Origin: Clavibacter sepedonicus
Lineage (GTDB): Bacteria > Actinomycetota > Actinomycetes > Actinomycetales > Microbacteriaceae
Length of the DNA stretch: 64,000 nucleotides
Direction of reading: 5' to 3'
Assembly: GCF_000069225.1 (NCBI RefSeq)
Contig: NC_010407.1
Coordinates: forward strand, 62,001-126,000
The notes under the pieces are model-generated. The model did no database searches. It had not been told where the DNA came from and saw only the letters and a list, made by a program, of their open reading frames with translations. Position 1 is the stretch's first letter. The number at the start of each line of letters is the position of its first letter. The position numbers and the translations under genes are program-made. Of the stretch, positions 52,004 to 62,264 are shown in pieces.

Positions 52004-53314
52004 ATGATCGGGATCACCATGCACCATGACCTCCTCCGGAGCTCGCCCACCTCGGGCGCCAGACGACAGCGCCCGCGCGGCCGCCGCAGCCTCCAGGCGA
52101 TCGTCGCCATCGCCGCCGTGCTCCTCACCGGGTCGATCGCGGCTCCCGCCCACGCCGACACCTTCGCCTCGTGGGACGACGTGCAGAAGGCCCGCGGCGA
52201 CGAGCAGGCCCAGCAGGCGCTCGTGCAGCGCATCAACGACGAGATCGCGTCGCTCCAGCAGAAGGTCAGCGACGCGCAGGACCTCGTGGTCCAGCGCGGC
52301 GACGAGCACGACAAGGCGCAGCAGGCGGCGGATGACAAGCAGGCGGAGACGATCCTGCTCCAGCAGAGGGTCGACGAGGCTGCCGAGAAGGCCACCAAGT
52401 CCCAGGAGCAGGCGGCCGGCCTCGCCAAGCAGCTGATGCGGTCCGGCGGGCAGAACCTCTCCGGCACCCTCCTCCTCAGCGAGGGCGACGGCAGCGACGA
52501 CCTCCTCGACAAGCTCGGCACCATGAGCAAGGTCGCCGAGAAGTCCGACCAGATCTACGCGATCGCGCTCCAGGACCGCAACGCCGCCAAGTCCCTCAGC
52601 GACCAGGCCCAGGTGGCGCTCACGGAGCTCGATGCGCTGAACGCGAAGGCCGAGCAGCTCCTCGAGGAGGCCGCCCAGGCGCAGCAGGACCTCGAGCAGG
52701 CGCTCGAGGACCAGAGCGCGCAGAAGGCGGACGCCGACGCGAAGCTCTCCGTCATCACCGAGAACCGCGAGGCCACCGAGGACGACTACCAGGCGGGCGT
52801 CCGCAAGCGCCAGGCCGACGCGGACGCACTCGCCGCGAGCCAGGGCGGCGCGGGAGGCGACGTCTCGCCCGGTGCCATCAGCTCATCCGGCTGGACCGCG
52901 CCGCTGCCGGGAGCCAGCACGAGCAGCTTCTTCGGGTACCGGATCCACCCGATCTACCACACCAAGATCATGCACGCGGGCGAGGACCTCGTCCGCGGGT
53001 ACAGCTGCGGCGAGACCCAGTACGCGGCCCACTCGGGCACCGTGAGCTTCGCGGGCCGGAACGGCGGCTACGGCAACTACATCCGCATCGACCACGGCGG
53101 CGGCGTCTCCTCGGCCTACGGGCACATCATGGACGGCGGCACGCTCGTCCGCACCGGCCAGCAGGTCGTCGCGGGCCAGCCCATCGCCCGCACGGGAACC
53201 ACGGGCGGCTCCACCGGGTGCCACCTCCACTTCGAGATCCGCATCGACGGGAACGCCGTCGACCCCGTGGCGTTCATGCACGGCCAGGGCGTCTCCATCA
53301 CCAGCACGCATTGA
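52004..53314 (+). CDS. Secreted M23 peptidase with coiled-coil N-terminus
   Basis: A 436-residue exported cell-wall hydrolase (an ATG at 52019 would shorten it by five). Arg-rich start, hydrophobic AIVAIAAVLLTGSIA and cleavage near APAHA-DTF. Residues 60-275 form a long, Gln/Ala/Glu-rich coiled coil; residues 295-430 are the M23 domain with GYRIHPI, HAGED (His and Asp ligands), YGHI and HLHFE. Two cysteines (GYSCGE and TGCHLHF) could form a disulfide. The EnvC/RipA-like layout suggests peptidoglycan splitting during division controlled by the coiled coil. It is followed by a gene with a similar N-terminus but a different catalytic domain. Confidence 0.88.
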   Translation: MIGITMHHDLLRSSPTSGARRQRPRGRRSLQAIVAIAAVLLTGSIAAPAHADTFASWDDVQKARGDEQAQQALVQRINDEIASLQQKVSDAQDLVVQRGDEHDKAQQAADDKQAETILLQQRVDEAAEKATKSQEQAAGLAKQLMRSGGQNLSGTLLLSEGDGSDDLLDKLGTMSKVAEKSDQIYAIALQDRNAAKSLSDQAQVALTELDALNAKAEQLLEEAAQAQQDLEQALEDQSAQKADADAKLSVITENREATEDDYQAGVRKRQADADALAASQGGAGGDVSPGAISSSGWTAPLPGASTSSFFGYRIHPIYHTKIMHAGEDLVRGYSCGETQYAAHSGTVSFAGRNGGYGNYIRIDHGGGVSSAYGHIMDGGTLVRTGQQVVAGQPIARTGTTGGSTGCHLHFEIRIDGNAVDPVAFMHGQGVSITSTH

Positions 53315-53327
53315 CATGAGGAACGAC

Positions 53328-54722
53328 ATGAACCACCTCCGCCCGACCACGGTCGTCATCTCCACGATCGCCGTGGGGGTGATCGCGGTGTCCAGCGGCG
53401 TCGCCGCCCAGACCGCGTTCGCCGCCACCGACTACCCCTCGTGGGCCGACGTGCAGGCGGCGAAGGCGAACCAGGCCGACACGCAGGCGGCCATCGACCG
53501 CGTGACCGAGCTGGTCACGGGCCTGCAGGAGTCCGCGGACCAGTCGAACAAGGCCGCGCTGATCGCCGGCGAGAAGTACGCCGAGGCGCAGGCCCTGCGC
53601 GACGCGAAGGCGGACGAGCTCGCGCGCCTGCAGAAGAAGGCCGACGAGGCGCAGGCCACGGCCCTCACCAGCCGGATGCGCGCCGGGCTCCTCGCGAGCC
53701 ACCTCGCCCGAGCGGGCGGCCAGGACATCACCGCGAGCCTCTTCTCGTCCGACGGGGAGGACGCGGAGGAGCTGCTGCGCTCGCTCGGCACGATGTCGAA
53801 GCTGTCCGAGAGCACGCAGTCCGTGTACCAGCAGGCGCTCGCGGATCGCAACAGCGCCGCGTCGCTGAGCGACCAGGCGCAGGTCGCCAAGGACGATCTC
53901 GCCCGCCTCGCGGACGAGGCCCAGCAGGCTCTCGACGACGCGAACTCCGCCGCCGCGACCGCGCAGGCCGCGGTCACCGAGCAGACGCGCAACAGCGACC
54001 AGCTCATCGCGCAGCTCGCGCTCCTCAAGGACTCCACCGCGGAGATCGAGGCGCAGTACATCCAGAGCATCACGCAGCCGCCGATCCCCGCGGCCGCGGC
54101 GGCCCCGGCGGCCTCCTCCGGGTCCTCGTCCGGCGGCTCGTCCGGCGGGTCGTCGTCCGGCGGTGGCTCCTCATCCGGCGGCGGCGGCGGTGGTGCGTCG
54201 TCCGGTGGCGGTGGCGGATCCTCGTCCGGCGGCGGATCGAGCGCGCCCGCGCCCGCCCCCGCGCCCCAGCAGCCGGCCCCGCAGCAGCCGTCGCGTCCCG
54301 CGCCCGCCCCGGCGCCGGCTCCCGCTCCGGCGCCCGCGCCCTCCGGCAACGCCGCGCAGGTCGCCATCGGGTTCGCGAAGGCCCAGCTCGGCGAGTCCTA
54401 CGTCCTCGGCGGTGCGGGCCCGAACGTGTGGGACTGCTCGGGCCTCGTGATGATGGCGTACCGCGCGGCGGGCATCGACGTCGGCAGCCACTCGGTGAGC
54501 AGCCAGTACGCCAAGATGCAGTCGCAGGGCCGCCTCGTCCCGTTCTCGCAGCGCCAGGCCGGCGACATCATCTTCTGGAACAGCGGTGGCGGCTTCTACC
54601 ATGACGCCATCTCGCTCGGCGGGGACACCATCATCGCGGCGCCGAAGCCCGGCGACGTGGTGAAGATCCAGGGCCTCTGGGGCGGCAGCGACATCATGCC
54701 CTACGTCGGCCGACCCGGCTGA
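53328..54722 (+). CDS. Secreted NlpC/P60 endopeptidase with coiled-coil and Ser/Gly and Pro/Ala linkers
   Basis: A 464-residue RipA-like hydrolase. GAGGA lies five bases before the ATG at 53328; an ATG at 53316 lacks a site. Signal peptide with VVISTIAVGVIAVSSGVAA and cleavage near TAFA-ATD. A coiled coil follows (about 40-240), then a Ser/Gly-rich linker (about 262-305), a Pro/Ala/Gln-rich linker (306-340) and the NlpC/P60 domain with the catalytic cysteine in WDCSGLV and the histidine in FYHDAIS. It would cut between gamma-D-Glu and diaminopimelate or the equivalent diamino acid of B-type peptidoglycan. It follows the M23 gene by 13 bases and ends at a strong terminator. Confidence 0.9.
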   Translation: MNHLRPTTVVISTIAVGVIAVSSGVAAQTAFAATDYPSWADVQAAKANQADTQAAIDRVTELVTGLQESADQSNKAALIAGEKYAEAQALRDAKADELARLQKKADEAQATALTSRMRAGLLASHLARAGGQDITASLFSSDGEDAEELLRSLGTMSKLSESTQSVYQQALADRNSAASLSDQAQVAKDDLARLADEAQQALDDANSAAATAQAAVTEQTRNSDQLIAQLALLKDSTAEIEAQYIQSITQPPIPAAAAAPAASSGSSSGGSSGGSSSGGGSSSGGGGGGASSGGGGGSSSGGGSSAPAPAPAPQQPAPQQPSRPAPAPAPAPAPAPAPSGNAAQVAIGFAKAQLGESYVLGGAGPNVWDCSGLVMMAYRAAGIDVGSHSVSSQYAKMQSQGRLVPFSQRQAGDIIFWNSGGGFYHDAISLGGDTIIAAPKPGDVVKIQGLWGGSDIMPYVGRPG

Positions 54723-54761
54723 TCCCGCCCGGCCGCAGCCGGCCCGGCTCCTCCGGACGGC

Positions 54762-54814
54762 ACACGACGACGCCCGCCTCACCGCATCTGCTGCGGGGGC
54801 GGGCGTCGTCGTGT
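54762..54814. terminator. Bidirectional terminator hairpin
   Basis: ACACGACGACGCCCGCC (54762-54778) pairs with GGCGGGCGTCGTCGTGT (54798-54814) over 17 bases. The 19-base loop contains another small complementary pair. It lies between the convergent NlpC/P60 and ppa genes. Confidence 0.8.
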
Positions 54815-54845
54815 CAGCCGCGGGGGCTGGAGGGGGTGACCCGGA

Positions 54846-55373
54846 TCAGGCGTCCTCGTCCGGCTCGCCGCCGTGGCCGTGGCCGTCGCCCTCGGCCTGG
54901 AGCTTCTCGAAGCCGGCCTGCACGATGCGCTCGGCCTCGGCCGCGTCGCCCCAGCCCTCGGTCTTGACCCACTTGCCGGGCTCGAGGTCCTTGTAGTGCT
55001 CGAAGAAGTGCTCGATCTCGTTGCGCGTCTGCTGCGGCACGTCGTCGATGTCCTGGATGTGGGCCCAGCGCGGGTCCTTCGCGGGGACGCCGATGACCTT
55101 GGAGTCGATGCCGGCCTCGTCGCTCATGTTGAAGACGCCCACGGGGCGGATGGCGACGCCGACGCCGGGGAAGACCGGGTACTCGAGGAGCACCAGCACG
55201 TCGACGGGGTCGCCGTCGAGGCCGAGCGTGTTCTCGAAGTAGCCGTAGTCGGTGGGGTAGACGAACGACGTGAAGAGCACGCGGTCCAGGTACACGCGGC
55301 CCGTCTCGTGGTCGACCTCGTACTTGTTGCGGGACCCCTTGGGGATTTCGACGACGACGTCGTAGCTGGCCAT
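54846..55373 (-). CDS. ppa: Inorganic pyrophosphatase
   Basis: A 175-residue family I soluble pyrophosphatase. The active-site block GDPVDVLVL carries the aspartates, with [13 protein letters not shown] at the start and [11 protein letters not shown] after it; all are typical. It hydrolyses pyrophosphate from biosynthetic reactions in the cytoplasm. The C-terminal His/Gly/Asp-rich tail ([13 protein letters not shown]) goes beyond the usual domain. It is divergent from tilS across 54 bases. Confidence 0.96.
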   Translation of the reverse strand: MASYDVVVEIPKGSRNKYEVDHETGRVYLDRVLFTSFVYPTDYGYFENTLGLDGDPVDVLVLLEYPVFPGVGVAIRPVGVFNMSDEAGIDSKVIGVPAKDPRWAHIQDIDDVPQQTRNEIEHFFEHYKDLEPGKWVKTEGWGDAAEAERIVQAGFEKLQAEGDGHGHGGEPDEDA

Positions 55374-55427
55374 GCGCGTGCTCCTCGTGGTTCTGACGTG
55401 GGCGGATTGCTGCCATAACGTTAGTGG

Positions 55428-56453
55428 ATGCCCTCCGAGCGCCCCCGTCTCACCCCCGCCGTCGCGGACCTCAGGCGGGCGGTCCGCGAGGCGCTCGCGA
55501 CGCTCCCCGCGCAGCCGGCCGGTCCCGCCCTCGTCGCCCTCTCCGGCGGCGCCGACTCGCTCGCGCTGGCCGCGGCGGCCGCGTTCGAGGGGCCGCGCGC
55601 GGGCGTCGCCGTGGGCGCCGTCGTCGTCGACCACGGGCTGCAGGACGGATCCGCCGACGTCGCCGCCCGCGCCGCCGATGCCGCGCGCGCTCTCGGCCTC
55701 GCGCCGGTCGTCGTGACGCGCGTGCGGGTGGACAGGAGCGCGTCCGGCCCCGAGGCCGCCGCCCGCGCCGCCCGCTACGCCGCGTTCGACGACGCGCTCC
55801 GGGCGACCGGATCCCGCGCGCTGCTCCTCGCCCACACTCTCGACGACCAGGCCGAGACCGTGCTGCTCGGGCTCGCCCGGGGATCCGGCGCCGCCAGCCT
55901 GCACGGCATGGCGCGGTCGACGCCCGCGCGCACGGCCGGCGCCGTCCACCTGCGGCCGCTGCTCGGGATCCGCGCGGCCATCACGCGCGCGGCGTGCGCC
56001 GACCAGGGCCTCGACCCGTGGCAGGACCCGCACAACGCCGACCCCTCCTACGCCCGCGTCCGCGTCCGCCACGACGTGCTGCCCGTGCTCGAACGCGAGC
56101 TCGGCCCCGGGATCGCCGTGGCCCTCGCCCGCACGGCCGACCAGCTGCGCGAGGACGACGACGCGCTCGAGCACTTCGCCGCCGAGATGGTCGAGGAGAT
56201 CGCGGACCACGCCGAGGCGGGCATCTCCCTCGAGGTGGCCTCGCTCCTCGCCGCGCCGCCCGCGCTGCGGCACCGGCTGATCCGGCTCGCCGCGCGCGAG
56301 GAGTTCGCGGCGCACCTCTCGCGGACGCACGTCCTGGAGGTCGCGCGGCTCGTCACCGACTGGCACGGGCAGGGGCCGGTCGACCTGCCGGGCGTTAGGG
56401 TTCTACGCAAGGACGAGCTCATCGTCCTCAGCGCCAGGACGACGGAAGAGTGA
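55428..56453 (+). CDS. tilS: tRNA(Ile)-lysidine synthase
   Basis: A 341-residue enzyme that converts cytidine 34 of tRNA-Ile(CAU) to lysidine with ATP. The PP-loop [10 protein letters not shown] is near residue 38, the acceptor-binding [19 protein letters not shown] block follows, and [14 protein letters not shown] and [15 protein letters not shown] are characteristic. It is the start of the conserved tilS-hpt-ftsH-fol arrangement of actinobacteria. The C-terminal domain is short, as usual in this phylum. Confidence 0.93.
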   Translation: MPSERPRLTPAVADLRRAVREALATLPAQPAGPALVALSGGADSLALAAAAAFEGPRAGVAVGAVVVDHGLQDGSADVAARAADAARALGLAPVVVTRVRVDRSASGPEAAARAARYAAFDDALRATGSRALLLAHTLDDQAETVLLGLARGSGAASLHGMARSTPARTAGAVHLRPLLGIRAAITRAACADQGLDPWQDPHNADPSYARVRVRHDVLPVLERELGPGIAVALARTADQLREDDDALEHFAAEMVEEIADHAEAGISLEVASLLAAPPALRHRLIRLAAREEFAAHLSRTHVLEVARLVTDWHGQGPVDLPGVRVLRKDELIVLSARTTEE

Positions 56454-56454
56454 C

Positions 56455-57006
56455 ATGAGATCCACCGACATCGCCGACGACCTGACCGAGGTCCTCCACA
56501 CCCAGGAGGAGATCCACGGCCGCATCGCCGAGATGTGCCGCGAGATCGAGCGCGACAACCCGGGGGAGGACCTGCTCCTCGTGGGCGTGCTGAAGGGCGC
56601 GGTCATGGTCATGGCCGACCTCGCGCGCGAGCTCGCGCTTCCCATCCACATGGACTGGATGGCGGTCAGCTCCTACGGCTCCGGCACCAAGTCGAGCGGC
56701 GTCGTCCGCATCCTCAAGGACCTCGACGCCGACCTCACCGGCCGCCGCGTGCTCATCGTCGAGGACATCATCGACTCCGGCCTCACGCTCTCCTGGCTGC
56801 TGGCGAACCTGCGCTCCCGCGGCGCCGCGAGCGTCGAGGTGTGCGCCCTGCTGCGCAAGCCCGAGGCCGCGAAGATCGCCGTCGACGTGAAGTACGTGGG
56901 CTTCGAGATCCCGGACGACTTCGTGGTCGGCTACGGCCTCGACTACGCCGAGCGGTACCGCAACCTCCGCGACGTGGCGATCCTCGCGCCGCACGTCTAC
57001 AGCTGA
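56455..57006 (+). CDS. hpt: Hypoxanthine phosphoribosyltransferase
   Basis: A 183-residue purine salvage enzyme forming IMP (and GMP) from hypoxanthine or guanine and PRPP. The PRPP-binding motif is [16 protein letters not shown], with [17 protein letters not shown] earlier and [11 protein letters not shown] as the flexible loop. It starts one base after the tilS stop, so both are co-transcribed. Normal length. Confidence 0.95.
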   Translation: MRSTDIADDLTEVLHTQEEIHGRIAEMCREIERDNPGEDLLLVGVLKGAVMVMADLARELALPIHMDWMAVSSYGSGTKSSGVVRILKDLDADLTGRRVLIVEDIIDSGLTLSWLLANLRSRGAASVEVCALLRKPEAAKIAVDVKYVGFEIPDDFVVGYGLDYAERYRNLRDVAILAPHVYS

Positions 57007-57163
57007 CGCGCGCCGCTCCTCCCATCCGCCTCTTCGCCGGCGCACGTTCGGCTGGCGGCGAACACCACGGCCACGCTCAGACGGCCGCTTGTATCCTCGA
57101 GACATCTCGTCGCCGTACGGCGCGGCACGGGCAGAAAGGTGTCGGGCCCGCGCCCCTACGCTC

Positions 57164-59164
57164 ATGAACTTCAAGAAACTCCTCCGCAGCCCGATCCTCA
57201 TCGTCGTCCTCGCCATCGTCGTGGTGTCGGTGGGCTTCAGCCTCATCACCGGATCCGGCTACAAGACCATCACCACGCAGCACGGCCTCGAGCTGATCCA
57301 GGACGGCAAGGTCGCCTCCGCCAAGATCATCGACGGCGAGCAGCGCGTGGACCTCACGCTCGCGAGCGCCGACGGCGACAACGGCACCATGGTGCAGTTC
57401 AACTACGTCGCGCAGCGCGGCGGCGAGATCGTCTCCGCCATCACGACCGCGAACCCCGCCGAGGGCTTCGACGACCAGGTGCCCCAACCGAGCTGGTTGC
57501 TGTCGGCGTTCAGCATCCTGCTGCCGCTGCTGCTCATCGGCTTCTTCATCTGGATCATGTTCTCCGGCATGCAGGGCGGCGGGAACCGCGTCATGCAGTT
57601 CGGCAAGTCGAAGGCGAAGCTCGCCTCCAAGGACTCGCCGAAGGTCACGTTCGCGGACGTCGCCGGGGCGGACGAGGCCATCGAGGAGCTCGAGGAGATC
57701 AAGGACTTCCTCAAGGAGCCCGCCAAGTTCCAGGCCGTCGGCGCCCGCATCCCCAAGGGCGTGCTGCTGTACGGCCCTCCCGGCACCGGCAAGACGCTCC
57801 TCGCGCGCGCCGTCGCGGGTGAGGCGGGCGTGCCCTTCTACTCGATCTCCGGATCCGACTTCGTCGAGATGTTCGTGGGCGTCGGCGCGAGCCGTGTGCG
57901 CGACCTCTTCGAGCAGGCCAAGCAGAACGCGCCGGCCATCATCTTCGTCGACGAGATCGACGCGGTCGGCCGCCACCGCGGTGCCGGCGTCGGCGGCGGC
58001 AACGACGAGCGCGAGCAGACGCTCAACCAGCTCCTGGTGGAGATGGACGGCTTCGACGTCAAGACCAACGTCATCCTCATCGCGGCCACCAACCGGCCCG
58101 ACGTGCTCGACCCCGCGCTCCTGCGCCCCGGCCGCTTCGACCGCCAGATCGGCGTCGATGCCCCCGACCTGCAGGGCCGCAAGCAGATCCTCGAGGTGCA
58201 CGGGCGCGGCAAGCCGCTCGCCGCGGGCGTCGACCTCGAGGTCCTCGCGCGGAAGACCCCGGGCTTCACCGGCGCCGACCTCGCCAACGTCCTCAACGAG
58301 GCCGCGCTCCTCACGGCGCGCTCCAACGCGCAGCTGATCGACGACCGTGCCCTCGACGAGGCCGTCGACCGCGTCATGGCCGGCCCCCAGCGCCGCAGCC
58401 GCATCATGCGCGACCACGAGAAGCTCATCACCGCGTACCACGAGGGCGGCCACGCGCTCGCGGCGGCGGCCATGAACAACACGGATCCCGTCACGAAGGT
58501 CACGATCCTGCCGCGCGGCCGCGCCCTCGGCTACACGATGGTGCTGCCGCTGGAGGACAAGTACTCCGTCACCCGCAACGAGCTGCTCGACCAGCTGACG
58601 TACGCCATGGGCGGCCGCGTCGCGGAGGAGATCGTGTTCCACGACCCCACCACGGGCGCGTCGAACGACATCGAGAAGGCCACGTCGACCGCGCGTCGCA
58701 TGGTCACCGAGTACGGCATGAGCGCCAAGATCGGATCCGTGAAGCTCGGCTCCAGCTCCGGCGAGCCGTTCCTCGGCCGCGACCTCGGCGGCAGCCGCGA
58801 CTACTCGGAGGACATGGCCCTCACGGTCGACGCCGAGGTGCGCGCGCTCCTCGACGGCGCGCACGACGAGGCGTGGCAGGTCATCAACGACAACCGCGAC
58901 GTGCTCGACCGCCTGGCCACCGAGCTGCTCGAGAAGGAGACGCTCGACCACGACCAGCTCGCGGCGATCTTCGCGGACGTGAAGAAGCTGCCGCCGCGCC
59001 CGCAGTGGCTCTCGAGCGACAAGCGCCCGCTGTCCGACCTGCCTCCCGTGCCCATGCCGCAGAAGGCGCCCATCGACCAGGGCGTCGTCGACGGCGCGGT
59101 CGACTCGGAGCCGCCGGCCGGCAAGCCGAAGCGCTCGCCCTTCCCGCGTCCCGCGACGGCGTGA
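57164..59164 (+). CDS. ftsH: ATP-dependent zinc metalloprotease FtsH
   Basis: A 666-residue membrane-bound AAA protease. Two membrane helices flank an external domain (about 7-27 and 108-130). Walker A GPPGTGKT is at 204-211, Walker [10 protein letters not shown] follows, and the second region of homology [18 protein letters not shown] is present. The zinc site is HEGGH at 426-430 (HEAGH in E. coli). It degrades unstable and misassembled membrane proteins. The C-terminal 60 residues are Pro/Lys-rich. TATCCT at 57092-57097 may be a -10 box of its own promoter, since a 157-base gap separates it from hpt. Confidence 0.96.
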   Translation: MNFKKLLRSPILIVVLAIVVVSVGFSLITGSGYKTITTQHGLELIQDGKVASAKIIDGEQRVDLTLASADGDNGTMVQFNYVAQRGGEIVSAITTANPAEGFDDQVPQPSWLLSAFSILLPLLLIGFFIWIMFSGMQGGGNRVMQFGKSKAKLASKDSPKVTFADVAGADEAIEELEEIKDFLKEPAKFQAVGARIPKGVLLYGPPGTGKTLLARAVAGEAGVPFYSISGSDFVEMFVGVGASRVRDLFEQAKQNAPAIIFVDEIDAVGRHRGAGVGGGNDEREQTLNQLLVEMDGFDVKTNVILIAATNRPDVLDPALLRPGRFDRQIGVDAPDLQGRKQILEVHGRGKPLAAGVDLEVLARKTPGFTGADLANVLNEAALLTARSNAQLIDDRALDEAVDRVMAGPQRRSRIMRDHEKLITAYHEGGHALAAAAMNNTDPVTKVTILPRGRALGYTMVLPLEDKYSVTRNELLDQLTYAMGGRVAEEIVFHDPTTGASNDIEKATSTARRMVTEYGMSAKIGSVKLGSSSGEPFLGRDLGGSRDYSEDMALTVDAEVRALLDGAHDEAWQVINDNRDVLDRLATELLEKETLDHDQLAAIFADVKKLPPRPQWLSSDKRPLSDLPPVPMPQKAPIDQGVVDGAVDSEPPAGKPKRSPFPRPATA

Positions 59165-59169
59165 CCTGA

Positions 59170-59760
59170 GTGGGCGTCGACCGGGCGCGCATCGAGGCGG
59201 CCGTGGCCGAGCTGATCCTCGCGATCGGCGAGGACCCCGCCCGGGAGGGTCTCGCGACCACCCCGGCGCGCGTGGCCGAGGCCTACGGCGAGTTCTTCGC
59301 GGGCGTCGGCGCGGATCCGCTCCGGCACCTCCAGGAGACGTTCCCGCTGCCCGAGACGGACGCGGCCCCGCAGCCCGTCATCGTGACGGGCATCGCGTTC
59401 CGCTCCATCTGCGAGCACCACCTGCTGCCGTTCACCGGCGTCGCCCACCTGGCCTACGTGCCGGGGGAGCGGATCGTCGGCCTCGGCCGCCTGCCGCGCG
59501 TGGTCGACGACCTCGCCTCCCGCCCGCAGATGCAGGAGCGGCTGGGCGAGCAGATCGCCGAGGCGCTCGAGCACGGCCTCGGGGCGCGCGGCGTCGCCGT
59601 GATCCTCGACGCGGCGCACGGCTGCGTCACCGCGCGCGGCACTCGGCAGGCCGGCAGCACGACCATCACCATCGCGGCGCGCGGATCGCTCGCGGAGCCG
59701 GCGGCGCGCGCCGAGGTGCTCGCGCTGCTGCCCGCGGCGTCCGGGCGGGACCGGCCGTGA
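59170..59760 (+). CDS. folE: GTP cyclohydrolase I
   Basis: A 196-residue enzyme converting GTP to dihydroneopterin triphosphate, the first step of folate synthesis. Zinc ligands are C81 and H84 in CEHHLLPF and C152 in HGCVTARG; GRLPRVVDDLASRPQMQERL is typical. The GTG start is five bases after the ftsH stop and its TGA overlaps the folP start, so it heads a folate gene group translated in series. Confidence 0.96.
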   Translation: MGVDRARIEAAVAELILAIGEDPAREGLATTPARVAEAYGEFFAGVGADPLRHLQETFPLPETDAAPQPVIVTGIAFRSICEHHLLPFTGVAHLAYVPGERIVGLGRLPRVVDDLASRPQMQERLGEQIAEALEHGLGARGVAVILDAAHGCVTARGTRQAGSTTITIAARGSLAEPAARAEVLALLPAASGRDRP

Positions 59761-60632
59761 CCACGACTCCGCCCGTCGCGCGCACGCTCGTGATGGGGAT
59801 CCTCAACGCCACGCCCGACTCGTTCAGCGACGGCGGACGCCACCTCGCCCTCGACGACGCGCTCGCGCACGCCCGACGGATGGTCGCTGCGGGCGCGGAC
59901 CTCGTCGACGTGGGCGGGGAGTCCACCCGTCCGGGTGCCGCGCGCGTCGACGCAGCGGAGGAGCGGGCGCGCGTCGTGCCCGTGGTCCGCGAGCTCGCCG
60001 CGGAGGGGATCGCCGTGAGCGTCGACACCATGCGCGCCGCGACCGCGGAGGCCTGCGTCGCCGTCGGGGCGCGGATCGTCAACGACGTGTCCGGCGGTCT
60101 CGCGGATCCGGGCATGGCCGCGGTCGTCGCCGGCGCCGACGTCGACTACGTGGCGATGCACTGGCGCGGCCACAGCGACATGATGGCCGCGCGCGCGACG
60201 TACGCCGACACCGTGGGCGAGGTGCGCGACGAGCTGCTCGCGCGCATCGACGCGCTCGTGGCCGCGGGGCTGGATCCCGCCCGCGTCATCCTCGACCCTG
60301 GTCTCGGCTTCGCGAAGGACGCCGCGCACGACTGGCAGCTGCTCGGATCCCTCGACGCGCTCACGGGCCTCGGCCACCGCGTGCTCGTGGGCGCGTCCCG
60401 CAAGCGCTTCCTCGGACGGCTGCTGCCGGAGGGTGCGGGCGTCGAGGACCGCGACGTGCCGACCGCGGTCGTCAGCGCGCTCTCCGCACGAGCGGGGGCG
60501 TGGGCCGTGCGCGTGCACGACGTCGCGTCCACCCGCGCCGCGATCGGGGTCGAGGCGGCGTGGGCGCGCGGCCGGGCCGAGGCGCTCGACGCCGCATCCG
60601 CCGGGTGGTCCGCCGCCGGTCTGTCAGAGTAG
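59757..60632 (+). CDS. folP: Dihydropteroate synthase
   Basis: A 291-residue TIM-barrel enzyme joining dihydropterin pyrophosphate and p-aminobenzoate. Both signatures are visible: MGILNATPDSFSDGGRH at the start and VDVGGESTRPGA near residue 50, with ILDPGLGFAKD and VGASRKRFLG later. It is the target of sulfonamides. The GTG start overlaps the folE stop. Confidence 0.96.
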   Translation: MTTTPPVARTLVMGILNATPDSFSDGGRHLALDDALAHARRMVAAGADLVDVGGESTRPGAARVDAAEERARVVPVVRELAAEGIAVSVDTMRAATAEACVAVGARIVNDVSGGLADPGMAAVVAGADVDYVAMHWRGHSDMMAARATYADTVGEVRDELLARIDALVAAGLDPARVILDPGLGFAKDAAHDWQLLGSLDALTGLGHRVLVGASRKRFLGRLLPEGAGVEDRDVPTAVVSALSARAGAWAVRVHDVASTRAAIGVEAAWARGRAEALDAASAGWSAAGLSE

Positions 60633-60636
60633 GAGC

Positions 60637-61347
60637 ATGAGCGCCGTGAGCCAGGACCGTGTCGTCGTCGCCCCGCAGGCGGTGCTCGTCCGCACCGCGG
60701 TCGCCGCGCTCGTCGCCTCCGTGATCCTCGGCGTCGGCCTGACCGTCCCGGCCGACCTCGCCGCCGACTCGGGCGCCGCGGTCGTCGTGGCGAAGGTCGT
60801 GGCCATCGTGCTCGGGTTGATCGGCTCGCTCGGCAGCGCCTACGCATCCGTCGTGCTGCTGTCTCCCGTGCTCACCACCGTCGGCGCCCTGCTCTGGCCG
60901 ACCGCCGTCGTGCTGCTCGGCACGCCGCTCGGCATCGTGTGCGCCCTCGCCTTCGCGCCGGTCGCCCCCGAGGGCGACGCGTCGGACCCCGTCCTCGCGC
61001 TGGTCGCCGCCGTGCTCGCGGTCCTCGGGATCGCCGCCGCGATCGCCTGCGCCGTCGTCCAGCGCCGCGTCGCGCGCCTCGCCGCCAACGCCCGCCGCGT
61101 GACCGAGACCGGCCGCCGGACCGCCGCGATCGTCACAGCCGTGCAGCGCCTCGACGGATCCGGCGACGCCGTCCGCGCGCGCCTCACGGTCGCCTTCACC
61201 GACGCCGACGGCCGCGACCACCACGTCACGCGCACCGTGACGACGGCCGATCGCCTGCTCCCTGCCGTCGGCGGCAAGCTGCCGCTCTGGTACGACCCGG
61301 CCGACCCGGGCGACCTCCCCTCCATCGTCGTGGGCCGCTCATGGTGA
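60637..61347 (+). CDS. Membrane protein of unknown function in the folate group (DUF3592-like C-terminus)
   Basis: A 236-residue protein with about four membrane helices in the first 150 residues and a C-terminal soluble domain whose sequence (VTAVQRLDGSGDAVRARLTV, then PLWYDPADPGD) resembles DUF3592-type beta domains. GTAGGAGC precedes the ATG. Its stop overlaps the next ATG by 7 bases. Nothing in it suggests a folate role, though it interrupts the fol genes. Confidence 0.7.
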   Translation: MSAVSQDRVVVAPQAVLVRTAVAALVASVILGVGLTVPADLAADSGAAVVVAKVVAIVLGLIGSLGSAYASVVLLSPVLTTVGALLWPTAVVLLGTPLGIVCALAFAPVAPEGDASDPVLALVAAVLAVLGIAAAIACAVVQRRVARLAANARRVTETGRRTAAIVTAVQRLDGSGDAVRARLTVAFTDADGRDHHVTRTVTTADRLLPAVGGKLPLWYDPADPGDLPSIVVGRSW

Positions 61348-62264
61348 CGGGCCTCCCGACCGACCGCATCCTCCTCACCGGCCTCCGCGTGCACGCCCAC
61401 CACGGCGTCTTCGCCGAGGAGCGCCGCGACGGCCAGCCGTTCGTGATCGACCTCGAGGTCGCCCTCGACCTCGCGCCCGCGGGCGGCAGCGACGAGCTCG
61501 GCCGCACGCTGCACTACGGCGAGCTGGCCGACGAGGTCGCCGCGGCGGCCGAGCGCGATCCGGTCGACCTCATCGAGACGCTCGCCGAGCGCGTCGCGGG
61601 CGTCGTGCTCGCGCATCCCGTCGCGCGGTGGGTCCGCGTCACGGTGCACAAGCCGGACGCGCCGATCGCGGTGCCGTTCGACGACGTGGCCGTCGTGATC
61701 GAGCGGGCGTCCGCGCTGCCGGCGCCGGGGGAGACCGTGCGCGCGGTCGTGGCCGTCGGATCCAACCTCGGCGACCGGCGGGCGACCATCGAGCGCGCGC
61801 TGGCCCTAATCGACGAGGTGCCCGGCCTCCGCGTCGTGCGCTCCTCGGATCTCGTGGAGTCGGTCGCTGTGACGCCCGCGGGGGAGGACCCGACGAAGCC
61901 CGGCTACCTCAACGGCGTCGTGCTGGTGGACGCGGCGATCGGCCCGCACGCGCTGCTCGACGCGCTGGCCGGGATCGAGCGCGACCTCGGCCGCGTGCGC
62001 GCGGAGCGCTGGGGCGACCGGACGATCGACCTCGACGTCGTCGCGCACGGCGATGCGCGGATCCACGACGACCGCCTCACGCTGCCCCACCCGCGCGCCG
62101 CCGAGCGCGCGTTCGTGCTCGCCCCGTGGCTGCAGGCGGATCCCGACGCGGAGCTGCCCGGCCGCGGCCGCGTGGACGCGCTGCTCGCGGCGCTCGAGCC
62201 CGACGCCGCCGATCCGGCCGCCGCCGCGGTCCCCGCCGCCTCCGCCGCGGAGGCACGCGCATGA
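61341..62264 (+). CDS. folBK: Fused dihydroneopterin aldolase / HPPK
   Basis: A 307-residue bifunctional folate enzyme. Residues 1-125 are dihydroneopterin aldolase (ILLTGLRVHAHHGVFAEERR, with the active-site Lys in VTVHKPDAP); residues 130-285 are 6-hydroxymethyl-dihydropterin pyrophosphokinase (VAVGSNLGDRRATI, RWGDRTIDLDVV and LPHPRAAERAFVL). Many actinobacteria have separate overlapping folB and folK; here they are one frame. The Ala-rich last 20 residues are a linker to the next ATGA overlap. Confidence 0.93.
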   Translation: MVTGLPTDRILLTGLRVHAHHGVFAEERRDGQPFVIDLEVALDLAPAGGSDELGRTLHYGELADEVAAAAERDPVDLIETLAERVAGVVLAHPVARWVRVTVHKPDAPIAVPFDDVAVVIERASALPAPGETVRAVVAVGSNLGDRRATIERALALIDEVPGLRVVRSSDLVESVAVTPAGEDPTKPGYLNGVVLVDAAIGPHALLDALAGIERDLGRVRAERWGDRTIDLDVVAHGDARIHDDRLTLPHPRAAERAFVLAPWLQADPDAELPGRGRVDALLAALEPDAADPAAAAVPAASAAEARA

